DNA from: Sternotherus odoratus
Taxonomy: Eukaryota > Chordata > Testudines > Kinosternidae
Assembly: GCA_032164245.1 (NCBI GenBank)
Contig: JAVMKO010000170.1
Span: 109,397-173,396, forward strand
Length of the DNA stretch: 64,000 nucleotides
Direction: 5' to 3'
This document shows, in pieces, positions 19,909-30,956 of this stretch. Within the stretch, counting starts at the first letter, position 1; every line of letters starts with the position of its first letter. The position numbers were made by a program, and so were the translations under genes. Under the pieces are notes generated by a model that saw nothing but the letters and a program-made list of their open reading frames with translations, did no database searches and had not been told where the DNA came from.

Positions 19909-20184
19909 TTCAGAACGGAGGAGAAAATGGGGCACAAACGAAACATTTGCCACTAGAAGAGAGAAGCACCAACGGGGGGAGATTCCTGTCCCCATTCAAC
20001 GGCTCAAGGGAAAGGGGGGAAGTTGGAGGGGATTATACAGCGATAGTCAATCAACAGCTGAATAAGAACAGAAGAGCGGCCGCCCTGGGTCAGCCAGTGG
20101 ACTGAGCCTCCCCGCACGTATCCAGTTCTCTTCCTGGTCTGGTCCCAGCCTCCTCCGGCGAGGAGTTCCCCAGGTTAACGGGAC

Positions 20185-20790
20185 GGGACGGGGTGATGTG
20201 GGGACAGGAGGGGGGCTGGGGTCAGGTCCCTGGATGTGGGGAGGGGCTGGGCAGTGGGGGCTGGGGGGAGGGGGAAGTAGCTGGAAAAACGGGGGGCTTC
20301 TCCCCCCCCCGCCCTACGCAGGGACCCCGGGGGGCTGGTCCCCTCCCCCCGCCCCCCCAGGGCAGAGCCTGGCCGGGGGGGGGTCCTTGGTGTCCTGCGG
20401 GGACAGAAGCTCCGAGCCCCGCCCCTCGCGAGCGGCCCCCCCAGTCGCTCCCAAAGCTGCCAACTCCCGCCCCCATCCCATGCCCTGGAGCAGTGGGCGG
20501 TGCCTGGTATGCTAATGAGGACGAGGGCGCTCTACACTGTGCAGCGAACGCTCTGGGACTTGGGGGGTGGGGGTCGCTCTCTGCCCCCTTCCCCCCCACC
20601 GCATTCGCCCTCCTACCCCGCACAACCTCTACCCCTCCCCCACAGCCACCCTGGACTCCCGGCTGCGCCCATCCGGGGGAGAGAGAAGGGGGTCTGGAAT
20701 CACCCTGAGGTGAAGAGCCGGCGTCCCCCGGTGGGTGCTGCAAAACCCGGCTCTGCTTTATTAATAAAACACCCCCAACTGGGGCAGGCT
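20185..20790 (+). repeat. Promoter-like module M, copy 1
   Basis: Core GCAGTGGGCGGTGCCTGGTA then TGCTAATGAGGA (20,490-20,525), followed by GGGACTTGGGGGGTGGGGGT and a C-rich run. Two more copies lie at 61,600-61,890 (minus) and 62,160-62,460 (plus). It is CpG-rich upstream. ORFs in it are not conserved. Function unknown. Confidence 0.6.
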
Positions 20791-22536
20791 GTCCTGCTTC
20801 CGGAGCGCGCGTGCGCCTGGCTTAGGCCGTCAGTCTTCAGCCTTGGAAGAGGCTTTAAAGAACCTGAGTAATAACAACTTTACACCTTCGTTCACCCTCT
20901 GTCACCTGGCCTGATAGGAGATGCCCCTGCAGGTCCCCTGCTTAGGGGGATCGTTACTTTTGTAAAATAAAGGATATTTAAATAAAGAAGAGTTGGGTTT
21001 TGCAGCACCCCCTTGGGGGCACTGGGGCTGGGTGGGTGTGTTATTGTAGGGTCTCTGTGGGCACTGGGATGGTGTGTGGAGGTTTGTTATTGTAGGGTCT
21101 CTGGGAGCGCTGGCGCTGGGTGTACGGGCGGGATCCTGTTGGCTGGCCAGTTGTGGGGGGAAGGCAGCATGACCCTCCATGAGGGGATTAGCTCCCCGCA
21201 CTCTGAGCCTGTCCACACTAGCACTTTAAAGCGCTCAGACTTGCTGCGCTCAGGGAGGTGATTTGCTTTGCAGAGCTTTGAAGTGTAGCTGTGCCCAAGC
21301 TCTAAACTGCTTCTGGCATAGCTGTGTCCGGGGTGTGAAGAGATCCCTTCGTGGCCTCTTCCAGCATTGCTTGTAAATGCAGTTGGACCAGCCAGTTGGT
21401 CCATTTTAATTGTCAAGAATCGGAGAGGTAGCCGCGTTAGTCTGGAATAGTTAGTCTTTAAGGTGCCACAGGACTCGGTTACCCCATTTTCATTTTCTAG
21501 TCTAAACATGCCCATATGGAGCGAGTCCAACTTGCATCACAAATTTGTGGCCTGAGTGGCGGCAGTCACTGGGCTGCAGGTGAAGAAAGGGGTGGGACTT
21601 ACCCCAACCCCCCTCTCCCAGCTGGTGCCACACCCGTACCTTTTCTGGAGGCCTTACCCACTCAATGACCCGATCAGTGTATCTGATGTAGGGCTGGGAA
21701 TTGGGACTGCTGGTTTGTCAGGTGATCCCAGACGAGTCTCTTCCCTTCCACCCTGTGCATTGGCCTAGGCCCAATGGCCCCAACCCGGGATGTCTGACCA
21801 GCCCTAGAAAACAGGGTCAGTGGGAGTCAGGCTTCTGGACTCTGTTTCTAACCCCCCACCATGAGCATCCCCCCTGCCTTGTGAACCTCCATTTACAATG
21901 GCTGGAGGGGTTCTCCCAGCCATGCTCACCTCCATACTGCACTGCAGACCTGACTCTCTGGCCTGCCCTTGAGTTGTGTCAACACAACCCAATGACAGGG
22001 CATGGACCAGCTCGCAGCAGGACTCTGGCCAGAGCCTAGCAGTGTCTAGGACCCTGGTCCTCAGTGCCTGACCTGAATCAGACTAGGTTTTCTGTGTGGT
22101 GAGAAGGCAGGTTTGAGCCAGTCACTGCCCCAGTTTAGTGGGTAGTGAAGACAGACCACTGGGGGCTGCTGTGGTAATAAAGGTCCCTGACCACTTGAGG
22201 TGGTGACCTGTGAGGGGAACTTGTTGCTGGCTAGATGGCAACCTTCCCTAGCTGGGGGGCTCTCTTCCTTGGGAGCAGCTGGTAACAGTGGCTGGTGGGA
22301 CCAGATGTTGGCCCACTTGGGAGCAGGGGAGATACTGGTGGGGATGGGGGCTGCCATCTCAGTTTGACCGACTGGCACCCATCCTCCTCGCTGGCATCGG
22401 CCTCGGCTCAGCCCAGGTCCTGCCTGGAGCAGAATGAGGAGCTGGTCTCAATGGGGGGAGGGACGGGGGGTCCTCTCGCATGGCTGTGCTCAGTCGGCTC
22501 TGGGCTCTCTTCCCTCCTCAGCCCTCTCCTGCCCAG
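20791..22536. other. Stretch without complete genes
   Basis: 21,000-21,110 holds two units of GTTATTGTAGGGTCTCTG with GGCACTGGG. 21,170-21,300 resembles a dispersed repeat (CTGTCCACACTAGCACTTTA). 21,420-21,485 is a short piece of the Penelope-associated repeat (CGCGTTAGTCTG, TTTAAGGTGCCACAGGACTC). The rest is unique-looking with no gene that I recognise. Confidence 0.5.
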
Positions 22537-22717
22537 CCCGCACCCGCTCTGCATGCGCACATGTGACCAGGAGTGTGTGGCCATCGCTGGCCTGGCCAGA
22601 TGTCTGGCCAGATGTTTTGAGGGCTGCCAGTGCGAGCGGGGCTTGGCCTCAGGCGGAGAAGCGTGTGTGTCCCTGGATGCCTGTGGCTGCACCACATCTG
22701 AAGGGCGATACCTGCAG
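22537..22717 (+). CDS. Exon encoding a TIL-type cysteine-rich domain
   Basis: The exon is bounded by a pyrimidine-rich acceptor (…CTCTCCTGCCCAG) and a consensus donor CAG|GTGAGA at 22,718. In frame it has cysteines spaced as in TIL domains (CMRTCDQECV, CLARCFEGCQCERGL, CVSLDACGC) and ends GRYLQ. TIL domains follow VWD-C8 units in extracellular mucin-like proteins such as FCGBP, zonadhesin and tectorin, or occur in protease inhibitors. No stop lies within the exon. No partner exons were found nearby, so it is either part of a gene with large introns or a leftover exon. Subfamily cannot be assigned. Confidence 0.65.
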
Positions 22718-23526
22718 GTGAGAAGACAGCTGGGGGGGGGGGATCCCAATAGCAGTTAGAGCTTGGAGCCAGAACTCCTGGGTTCCATCCCCAGCTCTGG
22801 GATGGGGGGGGCGAGGGGTTGGAGCAGGGGCAGCCAGAAGCCAGGGTCTCTTCCCACCCCCTCACTGCCAACGTGCTCAGTGGCTTCCCCTGTGCCTCAG
22901 TTAACATCGGTATAAACTGCCTCTTACTGTATCTGGCACCACAGCAGGAATCCTACCCGGCCTTTAGTGAAGAAAATGCTCCCGAGATCCTGGGCTGAGC
23001 GGACCAGCCAGAGGATTTTGAGCCAACCAGTCCCCTTGAGCAGTCGATCTTCCCCACTGTAGAGATGGGGCAGGGGCGGGAAGCCTCTTGCCCCAGGAAG
23101 GCCGGAAGAATTTTGCAAGCGTGAGACCTGGGGGTGGAACTCAGGAGTCCTTGCTCCCAGCTCCCCCCATAGCCCCCAGTCAGTCTCTCAGGCAGGTCTT
23201 GAGCCGGCCCATGTGAAGAATGGGACTTGGGTCCGGACTCTCCATTGGAGACGCCAGAGGCTTCCAATGGCACCTCTAATGACAACGGCTCAGTGCACAG
23301 CTAGCAGCCTGCCTGCCCCGGGGGAACGGCTCACCAGGATCTCCTGGGCACTGAGGTTCTTCTGCATGTGGTGCACACTCCTCCTGAGACTTCGGTCTAA
23401 CTGCAGTTGTTGGGCCCAAGACCAGGGTATCTGGGTGATGGTGATGCTGCCTTCTGGATCCCTGTTTTCTCCCCTAGCCTAGCTCTAGGCAAAGCCAGCT
23501 CTGCTGGAGATGGGGTTAAAGGCGAC
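22718..23526. other. Intron-like stretch after the TIL exon
   Basis: Includes a copy of the dispersed AGAACTCCTGGGTTCCATCC repeat (22,765). No VWD or C8 domain sequence is recognised, and no other exon. Confidence 0.4.
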
Positions 23527-23889
23527 TGTTTTGCAGGGGGCTTATCTCGTTGCTGGGAGAAACGAGGCCTCACACAGGTGGCTAGTTGGAAAGTGGTGAG
23601 TTTATTGGAGGGGGCGGCATTTCGTGCTGGGGGGCTTATCTGCCAGCACGGCCGCAATACAAGATGACTGACACACTCAGGCGGTGTTCAGAGTGCCCAA
23701 AGAGGAAGCCCAACCCAAAGAGGTGTGTCAGCACAGATATACCCATGCTCAGTTGCATCTCATACATACTCATCTCATTAATAGCAAGCAACAAACTGAT
23801 TGGTCAGCACTTGTTGGTTACGCAGTCCTGCCTTAGTTTCCCCATTTGGTTTCCCACGCATTCATTCTCACACAGACGCCACCATGACA
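23527..23889 (-). mobile_element. Possible solo LTR
   Basis: The segment runs TGTTTTGCAGG…CACCATGACA (TG…CA). The flanking pentamers GCGAC and GTGAC differ at one position. TTTATT at about 23,600 would be an AATAAA signal on the minus strand. Terminal repeats are weak, so this call is tentative. Confidence 0.4.
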
Positions 23890-23989
23890 GTGACAGCCTC
23901 CAGCACCCGCACTAGCACCCTGTGAGCTTTAGCACAGGCAGACAGCTGTGCAGGCTGCAAGGAAACAGTGCTAGCAATAGCAGACAGGT

Positions 23990-24063
23990 GTCTCTGTGGT
24001 GCAATGGGTCAGCCTGTTCGGTTGTTAACCGAAAGAATGGTGGTTCGAGCCCACCCAAGGACG
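23990..24063 (+). tRNA. tRNA-Asn(GTT)
   Basis: A 74-nt cloverleaf with anticodon GTT in a perfect stem (TTCGG/CCGAA). The T-arm GGTGG-TTCGAGC-CCACC is perfect. One acceptor-stem mismatch (C5 opposite A68) and one wobble are present. It is the best of four tRNA-Asn-like copies in the window and shares flanks with that at 4113. It decodes AAC/AAU. Confidence 0.9.
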
Positions 24064-24961
24064 GGTGTGACCTTTAGTTTCTCGAGACTCAAAGGCCCCC
24101 TTTTCCTGCCTCTAAACCCTCCCACTTGGCTTCAGTAGGTTCAGCTGAGATCCAAAGAGTTTGCTCAGCAGAGTCAGGCAGTGGAAGTCTCCTGGCCTGG
24201 AACTGGAAGTCAGTTGCTTGAATCCATTCTCTGCTAGGCACGTGCTTAGGAAGTAAGAGACAGATCCACAGGCACAGGAGCTGGCCTAGAAAGTGCAGTG
24301 TCAGGCTGGAAGGAAGCGCTGTGGGCCCAGTGCTGAGAAAGCCCAGAGGAAGAGCAGCAGATAAGGGTGGGGAGAGAGAGAAGCAATGAGTCCAGAGTGC
24401 AGGTGTAAAGGAGGGTGTGGACCCACTATTGTGGTAAAATTCCCTGGCTTATAGACAACCCTGGTAGAAGTGACTAGTGAAAGAATCTGAGTCCCCCCCA
24501 CTCCCTGACCCAGATGCCTGCCTCACCCCAAGGACTCTCTTTCTACTCATGTGTGGCAGAGTCCTCGGAACCCCGACAAGGCTGGTCCCAGGATTCCAGG
24601 GGGCTCAACCCCCAACCTTGTCATGGTCACTTAGAACAGGGGCTGGGGTGTCTCCACTCTGGGTGTCTGACTCCCTGGGAGGGAATCCCAGGGGAGTTGT
24701 AGGCATGTCCATCCCAAGAAATGAGAGAAACAAGGTAGGGGAGGTAAGATCTTTTCTTGGCCATGTTCGGTTGGTGAGGGAGAGATGCTTTTGAGGCCCA
24801 CAGAACTGAATCACCTGCATGTCTCTGTGTGGCTTGAAAGTTTGTCTCGTTCCCCATCCCACAAGTACAAACACTTGTCTCTACCCGCTCTCCACCCCAC
24901 TGAGAAGTCCTTGGGGTCACTCCTTGCTTTTAGGGGGCTGGAAGAAGCACAACTAACAGGT
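24064..24961. other. Spacer between tRNA-Asn and tRNA-Ile
   Basis: 24,640-24,930 is the reverse complement of about 26,930-27,090 (shared GGAATCCC and GGCATGTCCATCCCAAGAAA), an inverted duplication around the tRNA-Ile/tRNA-Lys segment. A MIR-like stretch may lie at 24,175-24,260. No gene seen. Confidence 0.5.
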
Positions 24962-25055
24962 GCTCCAGTGGCGCAATGGGTTAGCGCACAGTACTTATAG
25001 AGCAGTGCTGAGGGAGGATATGCTGAGGTTGTGAGTTCAAGCCTCACCTGGATCA
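24962..25055 (+). tRNA. tRNA-Ile(TAT) with a 20-bp intron
   Basis: The 5' half GCTCCAGTGGCGCAATGGGT and the T-arm match vertebrate tRNA-Ile(UAU). The anticodon TAT (24,996-24,998) is followed after position 37 by an intron at 25,000-25,019. After removal the anticodon stem CAGTA/TGCTG pairs (one wobble). One acceptor mismatch (C2 opposite T71). A TTTT run at 25,060 can terminate Pol III. Vertebrate Ile-UAU genes normally carry an intron here, so the tRNA splicing endonuclease is required. Confidence 0.9.
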
Positions 25056-25870
25056 CTGGTTTTATGAACTAAATGGCTTCACCCCTCATTTGGCCCCTTG
25101 GAATAGAGAATTCCAGCCCAGGGACACTGGGGAGGGGAGGAGTCAAAATGCCCCCTTCAATTATTACCTCCTCTCTGGAGTGCAGGTCGGGATCCACAAC
25201 CCTTCCCCCCACCAGCCCCTGTGCCAGGGTCCCTCACACAGAGCCCAGAGTCCTGCCCAGCCTTTGACCCTTGACTCAGAGCCTGGGGAGGGAGAGGAGC
25301 AAGGTAGCCAATGACTGAGGGTTTCCCTTCCATGGCCCACTTCCTAGGGCCTGGTCACACAGACAAGAAGCAGCAAAGGACCAGAGGTCCGAAGCGCAGA
25401 CAGTGGGATGTTTATTGGGGTCAGTTTCCAAGCAAGCACCTTGAGACGCCCTTCACCCCAGTCGGGCTTATCTCTATCCACTGTCGCTGATAGAGTCTGT
25501 TCCCTTCCCAGACTCTCTGCAGAGCCCACATCGCTCTGCTGGAGGAGGGAGCCCTCGAGAAGAAGCAAAAGCTCCAAACTTTCCTCCCATCCTGTCTCAG
25601 GCAGGACAGCCAGGTCAGCACAGCCACGTGGAGGCAGATACAGAGCCCAGGAGACAGAGCTTCCACCTCCACCATGGGAGAATGCAGCAATCTGGGAGGA
25701 ACCTGCTATTTACCTAGAGGCCTTTATTCCTCCAGCCTGTGAGGACAGGGGGGGGGGGGTTGTCAGGAAGTTTCCCCTTCTATCCCCCACACAAAAGGCC
25801 TTTCTAGGAAAGGCTAAATCTTAAAGAGAAAAAGTAACATCAGAAAGGACTCCAGAGACACAGAATCTAA
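25056..25870. other. Spacer between tRNA-Ile and tRNA-Lys
   Basis: No RNA or protein gene recognised. The ORF at 25,408-25,824 lacks any known domain. Confidence 0.4.
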
Positions 25871-25943
25871 CACCTGACCAGGGACTTGAACCCTGGACCC
25901 TCAGATTAAAAGTCTGAGGCTCTACCAACTGAGCTAGCCAGGC
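25871..25943 (-). tRNA. tRNA-Lys(TTT)
   Basis: On the minus strand it is a 73-nt cloverleaf with anticodon TTT in loop CTTTTAA and stem CAGA/TCTG. The T-arm CAGGG-TTCAAGT-CCCTG is perfect. The acceptor stem GCCTGGC/GTCAGGT pairs throughout with two wobbles. Body matches vertebrate tRNA-Lys. A T run lies about 50 nt downstream. Confidence 0.9.
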
Positions 25944-27329
25944 TCACAAAATAAATAGGAAGTTCATGGAGAGGAGAAATTACTCAAGAAAACGGGACAC
26001 ACTAGAGGAAACATGTTGCTCTCTCTCTTCCCAGCCCTGGCCCTGGCACCAAATTACCCCAAAATTTCAAAATGCCCATGGCTGCACCAGTCCTGTCAAC
26101 CAGCCCCATCCCTTGGCCATCCCCCCATGGATTGTTCCCACTGTAAGGGGCAGGTCCAATCCTGGGGTGTGTGGGATCCTGGTCAACTCCCTCTGCCCTG
26201 CCTCTTCCCCCTATCCCCACACTCCCCCATTCCTCCTCTTCCCCCAGCAACCCTGCACTCACTGGCAGTGGTGGGAAGTGGAGCAACCCAGCCCCAGCCT
26301 GCTCTTCTCCACCAGCTCCCAGCCCACTCTGCTTCCCTTTCCCCTTCCCCTTCCCCAACCACAGTCATGTCACTCTGGTTGAGGAAAGGACCGGCCCCAG
26401 CTCTCAGTGGCAGCAGGAAGCAGAGCACCATGGCTGGAAGCTGGTGGACTAGACCTGGCTGGGGCCAGGTTGCTTCACTTCCCACCACTGCCAATGAGGG
26501 GGGAGGGATCCCTTTCCCCAAGTCTCCTGCTCCAAGGAACATGGATGGGATCAGGGTAAGGGAAGCAGAGCGGGCTTCTCCTGGCCTCCTGGTTATCCCC
26601 TGGGTGCACTGGGCCTGTGGGGCCCCCAAAAAAGGTCCACAACAGCTCCTCCCATCAGACCCTGCAAGAGAGGCCCAGGGCTCCACACAGCCTTTCCCCA
26701 TGGTGGGGCTGCATAGGGCACCCAGATGGCGAGGGACAGAACTGCCCTCAGGCATTTTGTCAGCATCATGCCCCAGTCAACTGCACCTCCCCAAACTCCA
26801 CAAGACCCAGCTCATCAACCTGGCCCCTCTTACAGCCTCCGCTTCAGCCTGACTAATAGGAGGAGTTTTAAGTCTCCCTCCCTCAGGCCAAATCTCGGTT
26901 GAGGAGAGAGACAAATTTCAAGCCACACCAAGACCTATGAGTGATTCTTTGTGGTTTCATAGCTTGTTCCTTTCACAGACTGAACTTGACCCAATATAAG
27001 ATATTACCTCGCCCTCCTTGTTTCTCTCATTTCTTGGGATGGACATGCCTACAACCACTGTGGGATTCCCTCCCAGGGAGTCAGACACCCTAAAATGACA
27101 CTGTGACATTTTCTACATCAACAGAGCACTCTGGAACGGTCATAGTCACCTTCGGTTCCAGTGGGTGTCAATCACCCAGCAGGAAGGACAATTCTCATTC
27201 TTGTAGGAATAGGGTCAGGGGAGCTGAGCACATTGATGTTCCAGGCTTTGCAGCCTGGGTGTAAAATCAGCTGTTCTTAAGGGGGGTAGGAGGCAGGAAT
27301 CGTTAAATAACAAATGTTCATGGAAGTTG
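25944..27329. other. Spacer, no gene
   Basis: A 279-residue open frame (26,013-26,852) is proline/serine-rich with no recognisable domain, and overlaps long ORFs on the opposite strand in GC-rich sequence. I do not call it a gene. 26,930-27,090 is the inverted partner of 24,640-24,930. Confidence 0.4.
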
Positions 27330-27525
27330 GTGTAAGTGGTCACCAAATGTTTCTTTGTGCTTATTAACAAAGAGAAGTGGTTTATTTGCTGCTGAGTAAG
27401 CTCCCAGGACAGATCTCTGGGCACCAGATGTGCGTGCTTGTTCCAGCACATCCCTGGCTCCACCTCTGCCCCACTCACTGCTGTAGAAGAGTCTTATACG
27501 CACTGAGCCAAGGCTTTTTTTTTAA

Positions 27526-27598
27526 GCCTTCTTAGCACAGTTGGCAGTGTGTCAGTCTCATAGTCTGAAGGTCCTGAGGTCAAGCCTCAGAGAGGGCA
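27526..27598 (+). tRNA. tRNA-Met(CAT), elongator type
   Basis: 73 nt with anticodon CAT; acceptor and T-stems pair. The T-loop starts GTCAAGC instead of TTCAAGC, altering T54 and the B-box consensus, which may weaken TFIIIC binding. A TTTTT terminator follows directly (27,601). It is the inverted duplicate of the gene at 1975. Confidence 0.8.
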
Positions 27599-28715
27599 TC
27601 TTTTTGTTCCCTGCTTCAGAGAAAAGAGACTAGAGCAGAGGGGTTTCTAGACACCCTCCCTCCCAGCCAACACACAGACAGACTTTTCGGAGGCATTAAC
27701 GTTTCCTTTTCCATTATGACTCTTTGATGCAGCTGGAAATAGCAATCCCTAGAGGCTCCTTCCCACAGAGCACACAGCCCTAGTGCAGAGAGAGAGCTGG
27801 GGACTGTCGGGTTGTTGTGGGCAAGTCATGAAAGGGACGAACTGAAAATCCACTGGGGTCATTGACCCCTTGCTCACCCCCAAGCAGCTTTGATCTTTGA
27901 TGACTGTGATGCTGAGACTCCACTGCCTCAGCATCCTCAACCCCCACTGGCGGCTGGTTCCTTAGACCCCTGTTCATATTTCAGCCCCTAGCCGGTGCAT
28001 CCCGGCCCAGCCACTCACCTTCTACCCCGGGTCAACCAGCTGGTGGGCTGCACCCACAGACAGACACTTATACCGCTCCCCTCAGAGCAGCAGCCACAGC
28101 TGTTGGCAGCTAATCCCCACCTAAGGCTGGGGGAAGGAGCTGGGATCACTTGTTATTTTTCCCCCACATCGAGTCTCACTGGATTTGGACACATTTCTCT
28201 CTCCACCTGATTTCAATTCACAGCCCCTCCCCCATTTCTGCTTTATGCCTCATTCCTGGACAGATGTGAACACAAAGAAACTTTTGGTGACCACTCACAG
28301 CTACTTCCCTGAAGAGTTTTTAATGGAATAATTGCTGCCTCCACCTCCCCATGAAGAACAGCTGAATTTATCCCCAGGCGCATCCCCCTTCTCCATAACC
28401 ATGTCATCGAAATCACCTGGGTGATGCATGAAACTCCTGACACTCCCCACTCCTCCTCCTTCACGGGTGTGACCCTCATGTAGCTGGTGTAAGATCCATT
28501 TCCTCCCAGTTCTCCCACATCAGGGGTTTTCTTCCCCTGCTTTGGCCCCCCCAGGCCCTATTGCCAGCAGAGCGTGCCCCTCCCCCAGCACAGAAGTGTC
28601 CCTGTTTCAGGGTCTCCCACAAAAATCTTCTCTGGCTCCGGGAGAGGTTCCAACGGCCCCACAGGAGTTACAGCATCCAGGGCACATTTGCAGCCTGGCT
28701 CTGCCTCCCCCTGCT

Positions 28716-28889
28716 TAATGTCACTTCTCCTCCTGGGAGAGTCAGGAACTACATCTCCCAGCCTGCACTGGGGGCACTTCCACCCTCTCCAGCCCAGGTA
28801 AGGGATGTCTCTCAGGCCAGGCTGACCCTCCCGCTATCTCTCATCTTCTCCCAGCTGTGGCCTCTAAGGAACTACATCTCCCAGCCTGC
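28716..28889 (-). promoter_or_regulatory. ZNF143-type sites (two) with CRE-like element (copy e/f)
   Basis: ACTACATCTCCCAGCCTGC occurs at 28,748-28,766 and again at 28,871-28,889. TTAATGTCACTTCT (28,716-28,729) is the degraded CRE/ETS part. This is the inverted counterpart of 679-853. Two intact ZNF143-type sites 123 bp apart are preserved here. Confidence 0.6.
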
Positions 28890-29190
28890 CCCTCTGAAAA
28901 ACAAAGTTTCCTTGGGCTGGGGTCTAGGCGGGGTGTCTGTGACTGGCTGGATTTCACCAGGGATAAGCAGGGGCTGGGGCTGGTTTTGCTGAATCATTAG
29001 ACTAAGGTGACCCCGGAGGCGAATGCAGCCACCACATTTCAGTTCAGCTTTGGAGTTGTGACATACGGACAATCACCTACCTAGAAAGTGTTTAAATCCC
29101 ATGGGCACAGCTCTCCCATGCACAGCTTGTGAGCTCAGCCAACTACAGAGAGCAGCCCTGTAAATGAATCATAGAGACTCTTTTACCCAT

Positions 29191-29262
29191 AGCAGAGTAC
29201 TGCAGTGGCAGTGTGCTGGGCCCATAACTTAGCGGTCAATAGCTCAAAACCTTTGCTAGTTT
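29191..29262 (+). pseudogene. Initiator tRNA-Met pseudogene
   Basis: Begins AGCAGAGTACTGCAGTGG and has GTGCTGGGCCCATAAC, the hallmark of vertebrate initiator tRNA-Met with anticodon CAT. The T-arm (AATAG-CTCAAAA-CCTTT) no longer pairs and the 3' acceptor strand is lost. Not functional. Confidence 0.8.
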
Positions 29263-29629
29263 GTGTTTTATTACTTCCAGCCATGGAAATCACTCAGCTG
29301 CCTTTATTTGCTCCACATAGTGATGAGGAACAAATTCTCTCCCTGTTTACACTTCCACAGTGATAAAGGAAGGAATAAAGCCCCAGCAGAGCCTTATCCC
29401 TCAGAGTCCAGTCCTGTCAGAAGAGATGTGCGATGACTCGATCACATGGTGTCTTCTGCAGCAGGGTCTTTTTTTCCTGGAGGAGCAGTACAGTTCCTAA
29501 GCAGAATCAGCCTTATTAATACTCTGCAACTAAACCAAGCCACCTGAATGATTCAAATCTTACTCCTTTGGAAAATCTGCACCACTGCGCAAGCACAGAC
29601 TTCATATCCCCCAAAGATTTATTTGGCAT
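29263..29629. other. Spacer, no gene
   Basis: AT-rich sequence without recognisable features. Confidence 0.4.
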
Positions 29630-30740
29630 CTGATGAAGTGGGTATTAGCCCATGAAAGCTTATGCTTCAGAACATTTGTTAGTCTTTAAGGTGCCACAGG
29701 ACTTTCTGTTGCTTCTGCAGATCCAGACTCACATGGCTACCTCTCTGATTCATGACAGGTTTTAGATTAGCAGCCGTGTTAGTCTGTATCTGTAAATAAG
29801 ACAAGGAAGACTTTGTAGCACCTTAGAGACTAACCAGTTTATTTCAGCATAAGCTTTCATGGGCTATAGCCCACTAAATTGGATGCATAGACTGGAACAG
29901 AAGTAAGATGCATTTATACACACAGAAAGCAAAAAAAAAAGTTGTAGATGAGCATACCAATTCAAAGAGGCTGTTTAATATGGATGGGCCATTATCACCA
30001 GGAGAAAAAATACCTTTTGAAATGGATTTCTGTGTCTGGTAGTACATAACACCTATTGAAGGTAAATTAACTAGGGAAATGCAATCAATTAGTGTAATGA
30101 GAGAACCATTCACAAGTTCTGTTTAGCTCTTGGTTTATTGTGTCCAATTTGAACATTAATTCCATTTCCTCAGTTTCTCGTTGGAGTCTGTTTTGGAAGT
30201 TTTTCTGTTTCAAAACTGACACCATCAAGTCTTTAATGGAATGGCCAGGAAGATTGAAGTGTTCTCCTACTGGTTTTAAATGTTATGATTCCTGATGTCA
30301 GATTTGTGTCCATTTATTCTTTTGCATAGAGACTGGCCTGTTTGGCCAATGTACATAGCAGGGGGCATTGCTGGCACATGATGGCCTATATCACATGGGT
30401 GGATGTGCAGGTGACTGAGCCTCTGATGGTGTGGCTAATGTGATTAGGTCCTCTGATGGTGTCAGTTGAATGGATACGAGGACAGAGTTGGCATCGGGCT
30501 TTGTTACAAGGATAGGTACCTGGGTTAGTGTTTTTGGTGTGCGGTTGCTGGTGAGTATTTGTTTCAGGTTGGGGGGCTGTCTGCAAGCGAAGACTGGTCT
30601 GTCTCCCAAGATCTGTGAGAGTGTGGGATCATCTTTCAGGACAGGTTGTAGGTCTTTGATGATGCGTTGGAGAGGCTTAAGTTGGAGGCTGAAGGTGATG
30701 GCTAATGGTGTTCTGTTTTTGTCGTTCTTGGGCCTGTCCT
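29630..30740 (-). mobile_element. Degenerate Penelope-like retroelement with GIY-YIG region
   Basis: On the minus strand, broken frames read like the C-terminal part of a Penelope-like RT. A segment IKDLQPVLKDDP-like is followed by GDRPVFACRQPPNLKQIL and then CNKARCQLCPRI. Next comes a stop-interrupted GIY-YIG-type stretch (CQQCP…LAKQ…LYAKE, 30,300-30,390) and KTDSNEKLRKWN-like remnants. Stops and frameshifts are frequent. 29,630-29,880 holds the associated terminal repeat (GATGAAGTGGGTATTAGCCC, twice in opposite orientations: AGCTTATGCTTCAG and CAGCATAAGCTTTC). Confidence 0.75.
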
Positions 30741-30882
30741 AAAAAACAGATTGACAGAGCCAGAAGAGTACCCTGAAGCCACCTACTACAGGACAGGCCC
30801 AACAAAGACAAAGCTTGTCCCTCATTGGCGGGGGCTGGCAAAGAGTCAGATGTGGGCAGAAATGCTGCTCTAACCAGAGGCA

Positions 30883-30956
30883 GGCACCATGGCTTAGCTG
30901 GCTAAAGCACCTGTCTTGTAAACAGGAGATCCTGGGTTCAACTCCCAGTGGTGCCT
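30883..30956 (+). tRNA. tRNA-Thr(TGT)
   Basis: 74 nt. The acceptor stem GGCACCA/TGGTGCC is perfect. Anticodon TGT sits in CCTGT-CTTGTAA-ACAGG, and the T-arm CTGGG-TTCAACT-CCCAG is perfect. A TTTTT terminator follows immediately (30,956-30,960). Matches vertebrate tRNA-Thr(UGU). Decayed relatives are at 32,535 (minus) and 40,961 (minus). Confidence 0.95.

Larger units (their letters stand above)
27330..29165. repeat. Segmental duplication carrying tRNA-Met (inverted copy at 391-2225)
   Basis: Reverse complement of 391-2225. Contains tRNA-Met and ZNF143-type sites at 28,748 and 28,871. No protein gene seen. Confidence 0.85.

Noticed and set aside
26013..26852. 279-residue open frame
   Set aside because: Pro/Ser-rich, no domain, long ORFs on both strands at the same place, surrounded by repeat-type sequence; looks like chance in GC-rich DNA.
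29874..30113. 79-residue minus-strand ORF
   Set aside because: Fragment within the degenerate Penelope-like element; stops and frameshifts on both sides.
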